64,000 nucleotides of DNA from Parasponia andersonii. Lineage: Eukaryota > Streptophyta > Magnoliopsida > Rosales > Cannabaceae. The position numbers and the translations under genes were made by a program. The stretch is from assembly GCA_002914805.1 (NCBI GenBank), contig JXTB01000071.1, positions 859,786-923,785 of the forward strand, read 5' to 3'. The notes under the pieces are model-generated. The model searched no databases and had not been told where the DNA came from. It worked only from the letters and a program-made list of their open reading frames with translations. Position 1 is the stretch's first letter. Each line of letters begins with the position of its first letter. Shown piece by piece: positions 42,761-53,417 of this stretch.

Positions 42761-43329
42761 ACCTAACTTAAGAATGTCCATATACATTCTAGATATTTTT
42801 AATTTAATATTTCAAAAATTCAAAATTACTAAATTACCTTTCGCTTTAAATTACTCTTTTACCCATTTAAAATCTAGTTTTTATATAAATAACTATCTTT
42901 ATAACTACTCAAACAGAATAATTTGGGAAAGATTCTATTTAGACCAAGACAAAAAATTTTCTTCTGATTTTCAACCTCTTCGAAGTACTTTTTGGTATTG
43001 AATAAAATTTGAAATATTCTACTTTATTATTGATTTTTTATTATTTTCATTGTAATTTCGAACTAGTTATAATTAATTTGTAGGATATTAATATGAAATG
43101 TATTCAATAAACTAGTCTAATATATATTCTAACTTTAAAATTGTTCTAAGAAGTAATATTAATTCAATCATTTTTCCATCTACATAAGCATATTTTATAT
43201 TCATATATGTAAAATATTAAATTTTTTGAATAAAAAATAATATAAATTATGCAATATAAATTATTTTAGCATTTTCTAAAGTTAGATATGAAAATTTTGT
43301 GTTTTAAGTCAAATTTTGGTAATTTTCTG

Positions 43330-43740
43330 AAATATCTTTGACATCAACACTATCATCAGTATTATCTATAAAATTAATGTAGATATTAGCATTGTCATCC
43401 TTGCTTGTGAGTATTAATTAAAATATCATAATATTTGTCGATATTATTATGATATTATCTGTCTTTTGAAGTATCAATATAGATAATATAAAACAATAAA
43501 ATGCTAAAGCTTCGGATGAAAACTAGTATAAATTATGCAATATCAATTATTTTAGTATTTTCTAAAATTTTGCTTAAAAATTTTATGTTTTAAGATAAAT
43601 TTCAATAATTTTTTGTAATATCATCAATATTGATATTGTCATCGATATTATCTGTAAAATCAAGTTAATATCGATATTGCCATCGATATTATCTTTAAAA
43701 TCAAGTTTTGACGTCAATACCAATATCGACATTACCATCT
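43330..43740. repeat. Dispersed atcgatatt-rich repeat, copy 2, with short tandem units
   Basis: Two to three near-tandem units of about 50 bp share tcatcgatattatctgtaaaa and aatcaagttaatatcgat-like words between 43620 and 43740; an older variant lies near 43340-43400. Related to 40015-40260. Confidence 0.65.
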
Positions 43741-44241
43741 GTGTTTGTAAGTTCTTTCTTCTCTACAAATGATAGAGTCACAGGTCGGTCCCATGAGTGT
43801 GTCTCCAGTGCTCGGTTGGTTTCAGTTTAACCAAAACTTCAATTTTTTAAAAACTGAAACCGACTAAGAGACTTGGTATTGACATGGATCCAAAATTCAA
43901 TTTTTAAACAGTTAGTTTCATTTCAACCAAATAATTTTTCAAAAAACTGAAAAGAGAATATAATTTTAGTAATAAGTCTCCAAATAATTTAATTCATTTT
44001 TAGACAAATTACATATCTTATTAGATTTCAAATAAATATCTTAAGTCAAATATTCTTATAAAGTATCGCATTAATAAATAAAATATATTTAAATAAATAA
44101 GTTATTAACTACTTAGAACGTATATATCTCCTTCGTGCGAGTGCGCATAAGCATGCAAAAGAAACTCAATAAGACTTGCGCAATTGGTTTGAGGTCCTCT
44201 TTTGATTTAATTAATTAAATATATATATATATATATATATA

Positions 44242-44470
44242 GGGCACCAATCCAATGGGTATTTTTTTTTTTTACCTATGCATAGGTATTAATTTGGCCA
44301 ATGAAAATTTAGCATGCACATTTTTTTATTGTAAAAAGTAAGAGAGAGAAAGAGCATTAATGATGCACATCTTTTCATGCACTTCATTATAGCTAGATGA
44401 TGATCCAATGGCTAAAACAAAAATACCTACCCATAGGTAAAGAAAAAAAATACCTATTGGATTGGCAACC
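44242..44470 (+). mobile_element. MITE, (TA)n-associated family, copy B
   Basis: Begins gggcaccaatccaatgggta and ends tacctattggattggcaacc; these ends are imperfect inverted repeats. It is bounded by (at)n on the left (44220-44241) and (at)n on the right (44471-44494). The interior contains acctatgcataggta and gagcattaatgatgcaca. No open frame of note. Confidence 0.85.
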
Positions 44471-44494
44471 ATATATATATATATATATATATAT

Positions 44495-44729
44495 TTGCCA
44501 ATTTTGGTATTTTTTTTAACTAATGGGTAGATATTTTTTTTTAGCCGTTGGATCACCGTCTAATAGTGATCTAATGATTATAATGAAGTACATAAAAAGA
44601 CGTGCATCATTAATGCTCTTTCTCTCTCTTATTTTTTATAATAAAAAAATGTGTATACTAAATTTTTATTGACCAAATTAATACCTATGTATAGGTAAAA
44701 AAAAAACAATACCTGCTGAATTGGTGCCT
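44495..44729 (-). mobile_element. MITE, (TA)n-associated family, copy C, inverted to copy B
   Basis: Read in reverse it begins ggcaccaattcagcaggtat and ends ggccaaaattggcaa-like sequence, matching copy B (for example atgatgcacgtctttt versus atgatgcacatctttt). A (ta)n run separates it from B and another follows (44730-44750). B and C together form an inverted pair able to fold into a hairpin with arms of about 230 bp. Confidence 0.85.
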
Positions 44730-44750
44730 ATATATATATATATATATATT

Positions 44751-45066
44751 TGTTGTTTCAGGGAGAAAGTTATACGTGGAACTGGGAAATCTTGCATTGC
44801 ATCATCCCAGAAAAAGCATCTATAGTAAATTGAGAAATCAAAATCATATATTAAATTTCAGCATCAGTGTGTTGCTGCTATCAGGTGGATACCAAGATAA
44901 GATTGTACAAATACTCTTGACCTTACAGACAAACAAAACTGGCGTCTTATTTATATGTATGCTAAGACTACCTAATACTTAATTTTACAGATACGGGACT
45001 TCATACTATTAAGATATTGAAATATCACACGATAAGGCATATACCCACTAGACCCTCTCCCTTCAC
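44751..45066. other. Unassigned stretch before the WRKY pseudogene
   Basis: Short open frames (for example 44776-44982, starting MELGNLALHHPRKSIYSK) have no family resemblance I can see. The WRKY gene's upstream exons and WRKY domain were looked for here and are absent. Confidence 0.4.
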
Positions 45067-45840
45067 CTCTGCTTTGAAGGAACCCACAACCATGAACTTC
45101 CCAACCCCACCACCGCCATGGCTTCTACCATTTCGTCCCTCTGTTACCATTCTTCAATCTTCGTCCAATAACCACATCCTTAGATTAGGGCTTCATAGTA
45201 ATTTCCTCGCTAGTTATAATACTGCTTCTGTGACTCTCTTAGCTCAAGCATTATACAACCATTTTCTTTTAATTTTTTAAAATAGTAAGATTTAACTAAC
45301 GATCACTTCTTATTACAAAGATAAAAAAAATAACTTATACACACTTATACACACTTGTCGCTCGTCACTAGGTCACTAGTAAGATTTCAATCATGACCTC
45401 TAAAGTCACAAATAATCTCTCGAATCTTAGATCAACCGCAACTTTAGACAACCCTTATGCTTTAGCCCAGCAATATTCTGTTTCCAAAACAATACGTTAA
45501 CCACAACTAGCACTTCTCACCCAACCGTCACTCTCGATCAAATGGTCCCAAAACCCTCCTCTTCTCGTACGGGACTTAAATAGTTGTCCACGTCTCTCAG
45601 CTTTTGCTCTTACCAATCGTTACTACAACAATAATGGGTATTTGAGTAATTATGAGATTATGTCTCATCGAAACAAATCAAACCCAATTTTTGGATCTCG
45701 TTGTCTGGTGATTAATAACGATGGGAACTATACTGAGCACCTGTTTCAAGAAGCTAATAATAATTTGTGTCTGTCTTACACGAAGAACATTGTTAACCAG
45801 ATTAATGATAGTACTACAGCTGCTTCGACTTATAATTATT
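45067..45840 (+). pseudogene. WRKY72-like pseudogene, 5' part (last-exon copy)
   Basis: The stretch matches exon 6 of the WRKY gene at 26962-31016 from the residues after the zinc-finger HNH onward: gaaggaacccacaaccatga versus gaaggaacgcacaaccatcc, tggcttctaccatttc versus tggcttccaccacttc, then tcacccaaccgtcactct and aacaataatgggta, and in frame from 45642 NKSNPIFGSRCLVINND versus NKSNPIVGSHGLDINND. It has no WRKY domain and no upstream exons. The frame is shifted near 45085 relative to the parent, a 193-bp insert lies at 45261-45453, the parental Ser-rich block is shortened near 45600, and the copy breaks at 45840, where the nested elements begin. It cannot encode a working WRKY factor. Confidence 0.9.
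45261..45453 (-). mobile_element. Small insertion (SINE-like) in the WRKY pseudogene
   Basis: It is bounded by ttatacaacc (45251-45260) and ttagacaacc (45444-45453); the parent gene has only one copy (ttagacagcc near 30470), so this is an insertion with a ~10-bp target duplication. On the minus strand it contains aggtcatgattgaaatc, reminiscent of a SINE box B. No open frame. SINE identity is an inference. Confidence 0.6.
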
Positions 45841-45945
45841 GGAAATATGAGAATTTAAGTAAAAAATTTTTAAATCAAGAGAAAAAATCACTGTCTTCCA
45901 GAAAAGACTTCCACTGTACGAAAAATTGTTACAATCACACAATCA
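45841..45945 (-). mobile_element. Copia LTR fragment (left side of the nest)
   Basis: It aligns with 50910-51010: gagaatttaagt, ccagaaaagactt and gaaaaattgttacaatca in the same order. The motif is typical of LTRs of Tnt1-like copia elements. Only a part of the LTR is present before gypsy sequence takes over. Confidence 0.7.
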
Positions 45946-48900
45946 AATCAGCAAGAAGTTTCTTATCGCCAACCACGACCCGATAAGATTTACACACATT
46001 AGACACATCAGTCACTCCTCCCAAAGTTGTACCCAACATAAATACATAATCCAAATCAGAAAATTCCAACCCCAACAGTTGAGCAAACAATAAGGATATG
46101 AATGAATGAGATACACCAATATCAAACAAAACATGTGCCCAAGAGTGTGAAAGAAGGATTATACCGTCAACAACACCTCGGCCGGTGCGATCCTGAGTGT
46201 CATCTACCCCAGTAAAAGCATAGTTTGGCCATTCACCTTTCCTTTTCCCTTGTTGCCTCTCCCCTAATCAGGGCGGCTGCTGCTGGATCCTGGACTACTA
46301 CTGCCAAAATCATGCCCACTATGACTCCCTGAGGCCTAAGGAGTCTAAAAGTTCTGAGTAAAACCCTGAGGGTAGTACTGAAGCTGATAAGGCTGAGGGG
46401 AAGTAAAAGTCTGCTTGATCCTCATTGGCATACTGGGCCTTAAAAATTCACTCAAAGTCTTCTCAAGTCAAGCCCACTACATCTTGCATCCGTTCCACTA
46501 TCTCCCACCAACGAATGACACTCCCCGTCAAATAGGTAATAGTAAACACAGCCTAAAACTCAACCGGAGTACAAAGGGCCCGATAGTGCCTCTCCATCTC
46601 ACACAACCAAGCAATTGGCGTGAGAGCTTCTAGCTTACTATCAAACTATCCTGGCTGGAGATGCATGAACTGTTGGAGATGATCAGCCTGATCCAACTGA
46701 CGTTCCCTCAGAGCTGGAGGCTGATAGTTTGGATTGCTCATCTGGATGAATACTTGCTGCATCGCTTCAATCAGATGAGTGAAATTTGGACGAGGAGGTT
46801 CAGCACCCGGCTGGTGCCACAGAACTCTTCTAGGAGGCATCCTTACAAGTTTGAAACAATATGCCAAACTGTTAATGCGATAATGATGAATACTTGTCAT
46901 AAAATCAACTTTAATCTAATTTAATGGTGATACGTTCGAGTTGTTAAACTCAAAGCTCTAATACCAAAAATTTCTGTCACGACCCAAAACCCGGGCTAGT
47001 GGCAGAAGAGAAATTTCACAAAGGTAGGAAATTCCTTGATTTATTTGAAAAGTGTCAAAAGTTCTAGTTTTTATAAAACGATCTATTTAAATAAAAAAAT
47101 CAGAATTTCATCCCATGAACCACTCCCACAGTTCGTATACACCATTAAACATAGATTGAATAATTATTTAAAAACACGAAATCAAATATAAATCCAAGCA
47201 TCATCATCATCCACAACTAAACTCAAATCCCAGAATGGCATACATAAGTTCTCAGACAAAATAGAAAGTAGTAATCTTGGTTCAATGCTAAACAAAACCC
47301 AAACAATCCAAACACCACGACAACAAACTTCTAGCATTACCAAGAAACGAACTACAATCAAGATGACCTCTTACTCCTCTTGATCTCCCAAGTTGCACTC
47401 GACACTACCTGAGTAAGGGAGGAAGAGGGTGAGCATAAAATACCCAGTAAAAAAAGTAATTAGCTCGGTCGAAAATATTTTAGTAATGGAGAATTCTTAC
47501 ATGGTTAGTTTAGTCCAAAACATACATATATATATACAATCCAAACCGGAAATCCATATATATATATATATATATATAAAGTAGTATAATCAAAACCATT
47601 CAATTCATATGCACATGATACAAATCAACCCATACCCATGAGCTCTCATCCTCTCATCTGTGGAAACTTAAGATGATGGCACTAAGTATGTCTAATAGCC
47701 TACCTGACACCTAAGCCCATATTCGGAGGGAACACCCATGTGTCGTGATAACTCTATAAAAATATAATTATTTGGTATGTTTTTGAGTCTTGGGATAGCT
47801 ATTTTAAAGGATCAATTTGTCAAGTTTAAGTATCTTTCTTTATTTTATTTTTGTTCGTAGTATTTCTGATGATTACAATTCAATATAGTTAATATCTATT
47901 TTATTTTTCTTTTTATTTCTAGAAGGAATGCTGAATGTAAGTAAAAGCTGGAAGTAACTTTGCTGCAGTAATGTGCCGGAGCAATACTGAACAGCAGAAT
48001 TCTTTTTCCAGCTGGCATTTTTTACACACAGCTGGTGCTGACAGCTAATATTAAATACCAGTTAAGGGAAAATGAAGCAAAAGTGGTCCTCACTCCATAT
48101 TTGGCTAACACGTGTGTTAGGGTATCTTACCTATTCTGATATAAAAGGAAAATGTACTGTAGAGAAGAGGGAGGGGACGGCTGAGCAGAGAGAAAAATAG
48201 AAAAGAAGAGAAAAGAGAAGAAGATAGTACGGAGAAGAGAGGACGAATGAGAGGAAGTACTAGCAGCAGGGAGCTCGATTTACTATTATCCAGCTAGATT
48301 TTTCCTTACTTTCTTAAATCTTCTTTGTATTTAATTTCTTTTTCTTATCTTGAACTTTCTGTAATCTATGAATTACTTTGGGTTGCTGATTTTTGAACCC
48401 CAGAATATGAGCTAAGTTTTTCTTAGCTGGGATATTGATGAATCTAAGGTTGTAATGAAGGATTAAATGTTGTTTTAAGTGTTTATGATAATTTCCTCTT
48501 GTTCACTCAAGTGAGCTTCATCATTAATTCCTATTATTGTTTGGCCACCAATATTTAGGATAAATAAACTAGAATTAATTCTGGAAAGGTTAATTTTAGT
48601 TGGATCTAACTTGAATGATACATAGTAATGATCTAGGAATATGTCATTACCATGTATAACCCATTGAAAATCGAAGCTATAAAGGAAGTATTAAGAACTG
48701 GATCAGCATAGGAATATGTTAAATCTAGTTTACAGAACTTTAAACATAATAAATTCGGAAGATTATTATGTACTGATGGAATTTTCTGTTACTGGAATGA
48801 ATATTGCCATAAGCATTGCTGCAGCAATTGTACCCAGATTTGCAACCGAGGAGGATTCAATCATCCCAGCTTAATATATCTATCCATTTACAATCTCTTG

Positions 48901-50290
48901 TTTAGGTCATATTATTTTATGTTTGGAATTTACATTTTATTTTATTTTATTTTGCATCTGTCAATTCTTATAATTTCTTAATTCAGCTTATTTGAAATTA
49001 GTTTTATCCAACTAATTTTGTTAATCAATCTCTATGCAGACGATACTCAACTCATTACTATATTACTTGTTCGACACGTGCACTTGCATAGCAATTATAA
49101 AAATTACACCAACATGTCGCTTACCAAACCTAGAGGGGCAACCGAATTGCCTACGCCTGCCAAATGGGGAGATAATCAGAAGTAATAAAACTCCGCGTGG
49201 GTTACAGACTCTACACCGACAGTGGGGCACGCAGCCCCATACTGTAAACCCACGATGCTAACACGGTGCTCATGTATGATCCTATGCACGTGCAATACAG
49301 AACCGAAGTGTGAAAATAATTATGCTCGGGTTTTTTAATAAAATCAGCATATTAGATTTTATAGGAAAACGGACAGCATAACGACCCTATTTTTAATATA
49401 CCCAAAATAGCCTGCACTTAGAAAATTTCTAGAGTAATACAATATATATACATCATACAATCAATTCACTTCACAGATGTTCAAGAAAACCAAAAATCAC
49501 ATTTGTTCTTATATGTTACAGAAAATAAGTTTTATTTCGAAAACGATATAAAACAGAGGTAATTGAGTCCCTACCTTGCTCAAATAATGATACCACGCTA
49601 TTGAATCCTCAAAGTGTCGTTGACGATCTTCTGGAGGGTCAGGAACCAATTCCAAGTCCTCAATCGTCCTCTTGTGAAAAACCAACTTCTCAATGGAGCT
49701 TCAATTCCACAAACGGATCTCTTCAGTTGATGATCCGTGCGACGAGACGAATCTAACAGGACTGGTTAGAGATCGAATGGTGGCCGGAATCGTCGCCGAC
49801 GGCCAAAAATCTGAATTGGCCTCTTGGAGCTTTTCCGACGTTGCAGGCGACGGTGGTGACCAGGGACGGGCGGCGTGGCTTCGGCGTCGTACGGGGAGGC
49901 TTTGCCGGTCGGTTGCGCGGGCAAACGATAGCGGCGGTGGCTCCTGCAGTGGTATGACGTCGACAGGCAGAGAGGATCCAAGAGAGAGAGAAAGAGAACA
50001 TCGGGGAGAGAGAGAGAGAATAGAGAGAGAGAGAGAGAGGAAAATGATACTCACGTGAGCGGGAATAAATTGGGCTGTGTAATTTTTCAAAATTTACACA
50101 TAAGTCTCCAAAATTCCAAATCTCTATCTGTCCCCCAAAAATTACAATTTAATCTTTCTGTACAAAATTTTTGCAAATTAATCTCTCAATATTATATCCA
50201 GAAAATTGGTAAAATGCCCAAATTACCCTCCCAAAATCCGAGTTTTTACAAATAGCCTCTAATTCAGAAATGATTTCACTTAAGACACTG
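45946..50290 (-). mobile_element. Ty3/gypsy fossil, partial: protease-like part, gag and 5' LTR
   Basis: On the minus strand, 46129-45935 reads like a gypsy aspartic protease (GVSHSFISLLFAQLLGLE, ending near ADLIV). A gag start (MPPRRVLW) lies near 46840. The primer site ttggtattagagctt (46970-46956), close to the initiator-Met tRNA complement, sits between gag and the LTR. The LTR begins at 46976 (tgtcacgaccc on the plus strand) and runs to about 50290, including a 1369-bp solo LTR inserted at 47746-49114. The rest of pol and the other LTR are not seen. Old and broken. The GA-rich and G/C-rich stretch at 49690-50045 makes overlapping open frames that are not genes. Confidence 0.82.
47746..49114 (+). 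mobile_element. Solo LTR with perfect 5-bp target duplication
   Basis: It starts tgataactctataa and ends attacaccaaca, flanked by tgtcg at 47741-47745 and 49115-49119. A TATA-like atataaaagg lies near 48139 and a purine-rich leader-like block follows (48160-48260). The 3' end has atcaatctctatgcagacga, a motif of Athila/Tat-type LTR ends. Same family as 21858-23493. The perfect duplication indicates a younger insertion than its host LTR. Confidence 0.9.
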
Positions 50291-50559
50291 AGATGATCAG
50301 ATATTATTGTACCTTCACTCATATGTAGTGTATAAAATCACTCTTTTAGGTATATTCGATTTGAGATACTTTTCGCTTGAAACAATTCTAAGCACATTTG
50401 CCAAAATATTTTTTGCCAAGTACATCTATATCGCACTTGCCGCTCTTTCATCTAGATCTTCCCAATCTTCATCGCTAATTTTGGATTTTCTAGAATTATC
50501 TTTACCCTTAAAAACCTTGTGTAGCCTGGATTAAATCAGTAAATCCTTGACTTGAACTT

Positions 50560-51469
50560 GTCACAAGCCAAAGTTAATGTTCTCGTCAATTTTCTCCACA
50601 TTAGCTTTGATCGGAGTTGAATAGTTGATTCCTGATTTGTCACTTTGCACCACAAGCTTGAGAAAACAACACTAAGAAAAATTCCCAAGAAATATTGGAG
50701 GGATCACAACGGTCCTACCTAAAACTCAATCTCCTTAGACAGAATTTTTTTGTAGACTACCACCAAGCTCTAGTACACCAAAGAACCTGATGCTTTAATA
50801 CTAGTTATTGAGAATCTGACTGCCTCAGATTTGCTACTTCTAGGATTTCACTTCAATGAATATTAGAATAACGGAAAAAATAAAATAGGGAATTGAAACA
50901 ATCATCACAACACAAGAATTTAAGTGAAAAACTCCCAAATTAGGAGAAAAACCATTGCCATCCAGAAAAGACTTTTATTATATGAAAAATTGTTACAATC
51001 ATACAGCTTTCTCTCTTCTACCTAATGATCCCAAAACACTCAAATACTCTTACAAGTATTTTCTCACTCACACTTTTCACCATCACTCTTTGAACAATAA
51101 GAGAGCTCACAACTCTCTGCACTTAAGAAAACAATACTAAGAAAATATAAAGAGAATAAAAAGGACTTTTAACTAGAGAAGTAAAAATACTAAAATGCTT
51201 CTTTGATATTGGGATAAGAAAATAATGAGACATACTGGGATAAGAAAATAACGAGAGAATATGTCCCTATTTATAGTGTTTTGGCTCTCCTACTGCTGCC
51301 AATACAATGCACGTTTTTGTTTATGTCAATGCTTATTATATATATAATACACAGTATTCTTTCGCCGTGTAATATATAAAGTAGCAAAACCATATTTTTT
51401 GCTTTACATAGATTCAACGCGCTGAACAGAGCATTTATTACTCTTTAAAAGCGTTCAGACCAACAATAA
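50560..51469 (-). mobile_element. Copia LTR fragment (right side of the nest)
   Basis: Contains the same segment as 45841-45945 and, near 50683-50750, words shared with the copia LTR at the window's left end (cacaacggtcctacctaaaa, then agacagaattt). A TATA-like ctataaat lies on the minus strand near 51272. It stops where WRKY-derived sequence resumes at about 51470. The exact join with the gypsy LTR (50290-50560) is unclear. Confidence 0.65.
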
Positions 51470-51640
51470 CAATCAACAGTCCATCCCGAAATTCCAATTA
51501 GCTTTGGCGGCCGGTTTGACGTCCTTTGTTGGTAAGGGGGAGAGTTGGGTGTGAAAAAAAATCTCATCTAGAACATCTAGCTAGAGATGGTGTGTATGTA
51601 TATTTGGTGACATTAATTTCCATATCAAAAGCATACCAAA
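51470..51640 (+). pseudogene. WRKY72-like pseudogene, 3' part and 3' UTR
   Basis: The sequence cccgaaattccaatt, ctttggcggcc, acgtcctttgttg and aagggggaga matches the last 70 coding bases of the WRKY gene, with a shared stop context (tgtgaaaaaa) and shared catctagaacatctagct in the 3' UTR. About 42 bp of the parent just before this point is missing. Together with 45067-45840 it forms one copy split by 5.6 kb of elements. Confidence 0.9.
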
Positions 51641-52070
51641 TGTAATTTTTCAGTAAAGAAAACAAGTACTAATGTGAACATTATTAGATCATTCAGTGTT
51701 TCACTGATTTTATGAAATGACAATTATGATATGAAATATTTGAATTTTGAACCTCAACGTTGGAAGTTCGATGTAATAGTATCGTCAATCTGTTTTAACG
51801 AGTTTATCATATAGCTGTATTGGTATGGAATCAACAATTAGTGTATATACTTATAGGACTATAAATTTCATATCTTGTTAATGGTAATGATTAGTTATGA
51901 GCTCCTCCAATCAATACGCTTTTTCTTTTCTTCATAGGCAACGAAGGAATTAGTAGAAGCACAGTGCTTTGATTTTAATCCTCCGGCCTATCTCTCTTTT
52001 GCATGATGAAAAAAAAGTAGAATTTCATGGCAAATTCACTACAAGAAAAGTAAGACAATTTATAAGTCTC
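51641..52070. repeat. Duplicated WRKY 3' flank (second copy)
   Basis: Matches 31080-31300 and then 38875-39060 in order and orientation. In this copy the two parts are continuous, showing the flank before the second gypsy fossil entered the first copy at 31302. This fixes the event as a direct tandem duplication of at least about 1.5 kb of pre-insertion DNA. Confidence 0.75.
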
Positions 52071-52460
52071 CCAGATAGAGATTGGAAATTTATATACAAC
52101 AACACTATAAGAGATCAGAAAGATTAACACTCTAGAAATTATATGGTAAATGATCATTTTTACCCTTCATGTTAGTAAATGTCTATTTTACTGTCAGAAT
52201 TAACTGTTAACTGACTGAATATCCAACTGATATACTAGAAAAGTATATGAATAAATCACTTTATACACTAAATACATTAATTTATATATTAGATCCATTT
52301 ATTACACTGGATAAATCAGTTTTATGCAGTTCATAAGCAGAATGGAGCAATTGCTAACTGAAAATATTAATAATAATAATAAAAAAACACCTATTGTAAA
52401 TATATAATCAGGTTTGAGGTGTAAAAATAGGCCATTTTGTTAAAAGATCTTTCATCCTCT
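52071..52460. other. AT-rich intergenic DNA, no gene seen
   Basis: Includes an (aat)n run near 52366-52382. No coding or RNA feature recognised. Confidence 0.5.
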
Positions 52461-53417
52461 AGTACTGGCCCATTAGAGTCGGTAGGCCCGAGGCATGAGA
52501 AGGCCCATCCGATTCCTTCTGCAGTCAAACCACTTCGGCCGTGTACAAGTGGCAAGCGAAGTAAACCGCTATGTGTATAGGGGCTACACGTGGCAAAACC
52601 AGGAACCATGCACGCAAAACAAGCTCAACTGTCTTGAAAGAAAATCACCAGACCAGGGAGCTTTTTCAGAAACATAACTTGGAACGACAATTCCTTAATC
52701 CATAGGAAGCACAAACTTACAAAGGTAATCAATCTATACCAATTCTTCAAAACACTACTTTTGAGCTCCACTAGCAGTATATTTGACTGTTACACTCTCA
52801 CATATGTGATATGGATTTATTTTACACTTTGGCTATGTGAATTGAAGAATTAAAGATCGTACTTTGGATTTATTATCTTCTTTTTCAGGTATAATTAGTT
52901 TCTTTTATTCACATTTTGTCTATGTGAATTACAAATTATGCTTCTATGTCTTATCTTCTTTCTCAAATATAATTAATCCCTTTTCAGACTTTTTTTTTTT
53001 TGAAAAAAAAAAATTGTTTTAGATCTATTGTGGTAATGAACATAGTTATCAGAGGAAACCGTATGTTAAAGATAAAGAAAGATCATAACCTTGAACATTA
53101 TTTCCATAATCTAGTTCTTTTAGTTATTAAATTAATCTGTGATGGTAATTGACCATTGGACATCTCATTTAAATATCTTAGCTTCAAAACTGAACTGCCA
53201 TAATTTTGTTTCGATTGATGTCAAAAGTCTCATTTTCATAACTCAAACATTTTCAGCCACTAGAATTATCGACTTTATTAGTTGGTTAAAACTTAATAGT
53301 AAGATGAAGCTTAGATATTTTATGGTTGGCACATCAACATTAAACCAATTGAAACCAGTGACGAAATTTGGTATGTTATTTGCTTATTAATGTCAATTTG
53401 GTGTCCCTAGTCTAAAT
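52461..53417 (+). promoter_or_regulatory. KING1-like promoter with G-box/ABRE and GGCCCA sites; probable 5' UTR intron
   Basis: ggcccat words lie at 52467-52473 and 52502-52508, the TCP/site II type common in growth and organelle-related promoters. A cacgtggc G-box/ABRE core is at 52587-52594. A plausible non-coding first exon ends at 52723 (acaaag before gtaatc) and an acceptor at 53409-53410 (ccctag) lies 7 bp before the start codon, so a 5' UTR intron of about 0.69 kb is likely. These are motif-level inferences. Confidence 0.45.

Noticed and set aside
45017-45280. 87-residue proline-rich open frame
   Set aside because: Out-of-frame reading of the WRKY exon copy; not a new gene.
46415-46924. 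Open frames on the plus strand near the gypsy gag
   Set aside because: Antisense shadows of the gag region read on the minus strand.
49693-50090. Overlapping open frames on both strands, Arg/Ser-rich, up to 129 residues
   Set aside because: They lie in the G/C-rich part of a gypsy LTR; a similar stretch in the other LTR near 42290-42590 also yields chance frames. No family resemblance.
52391-52677. Two short open frames near the KING1-like promoter
   Set aside because: No family resemblance; the stretch is better explained as promoter and 5' UTR.
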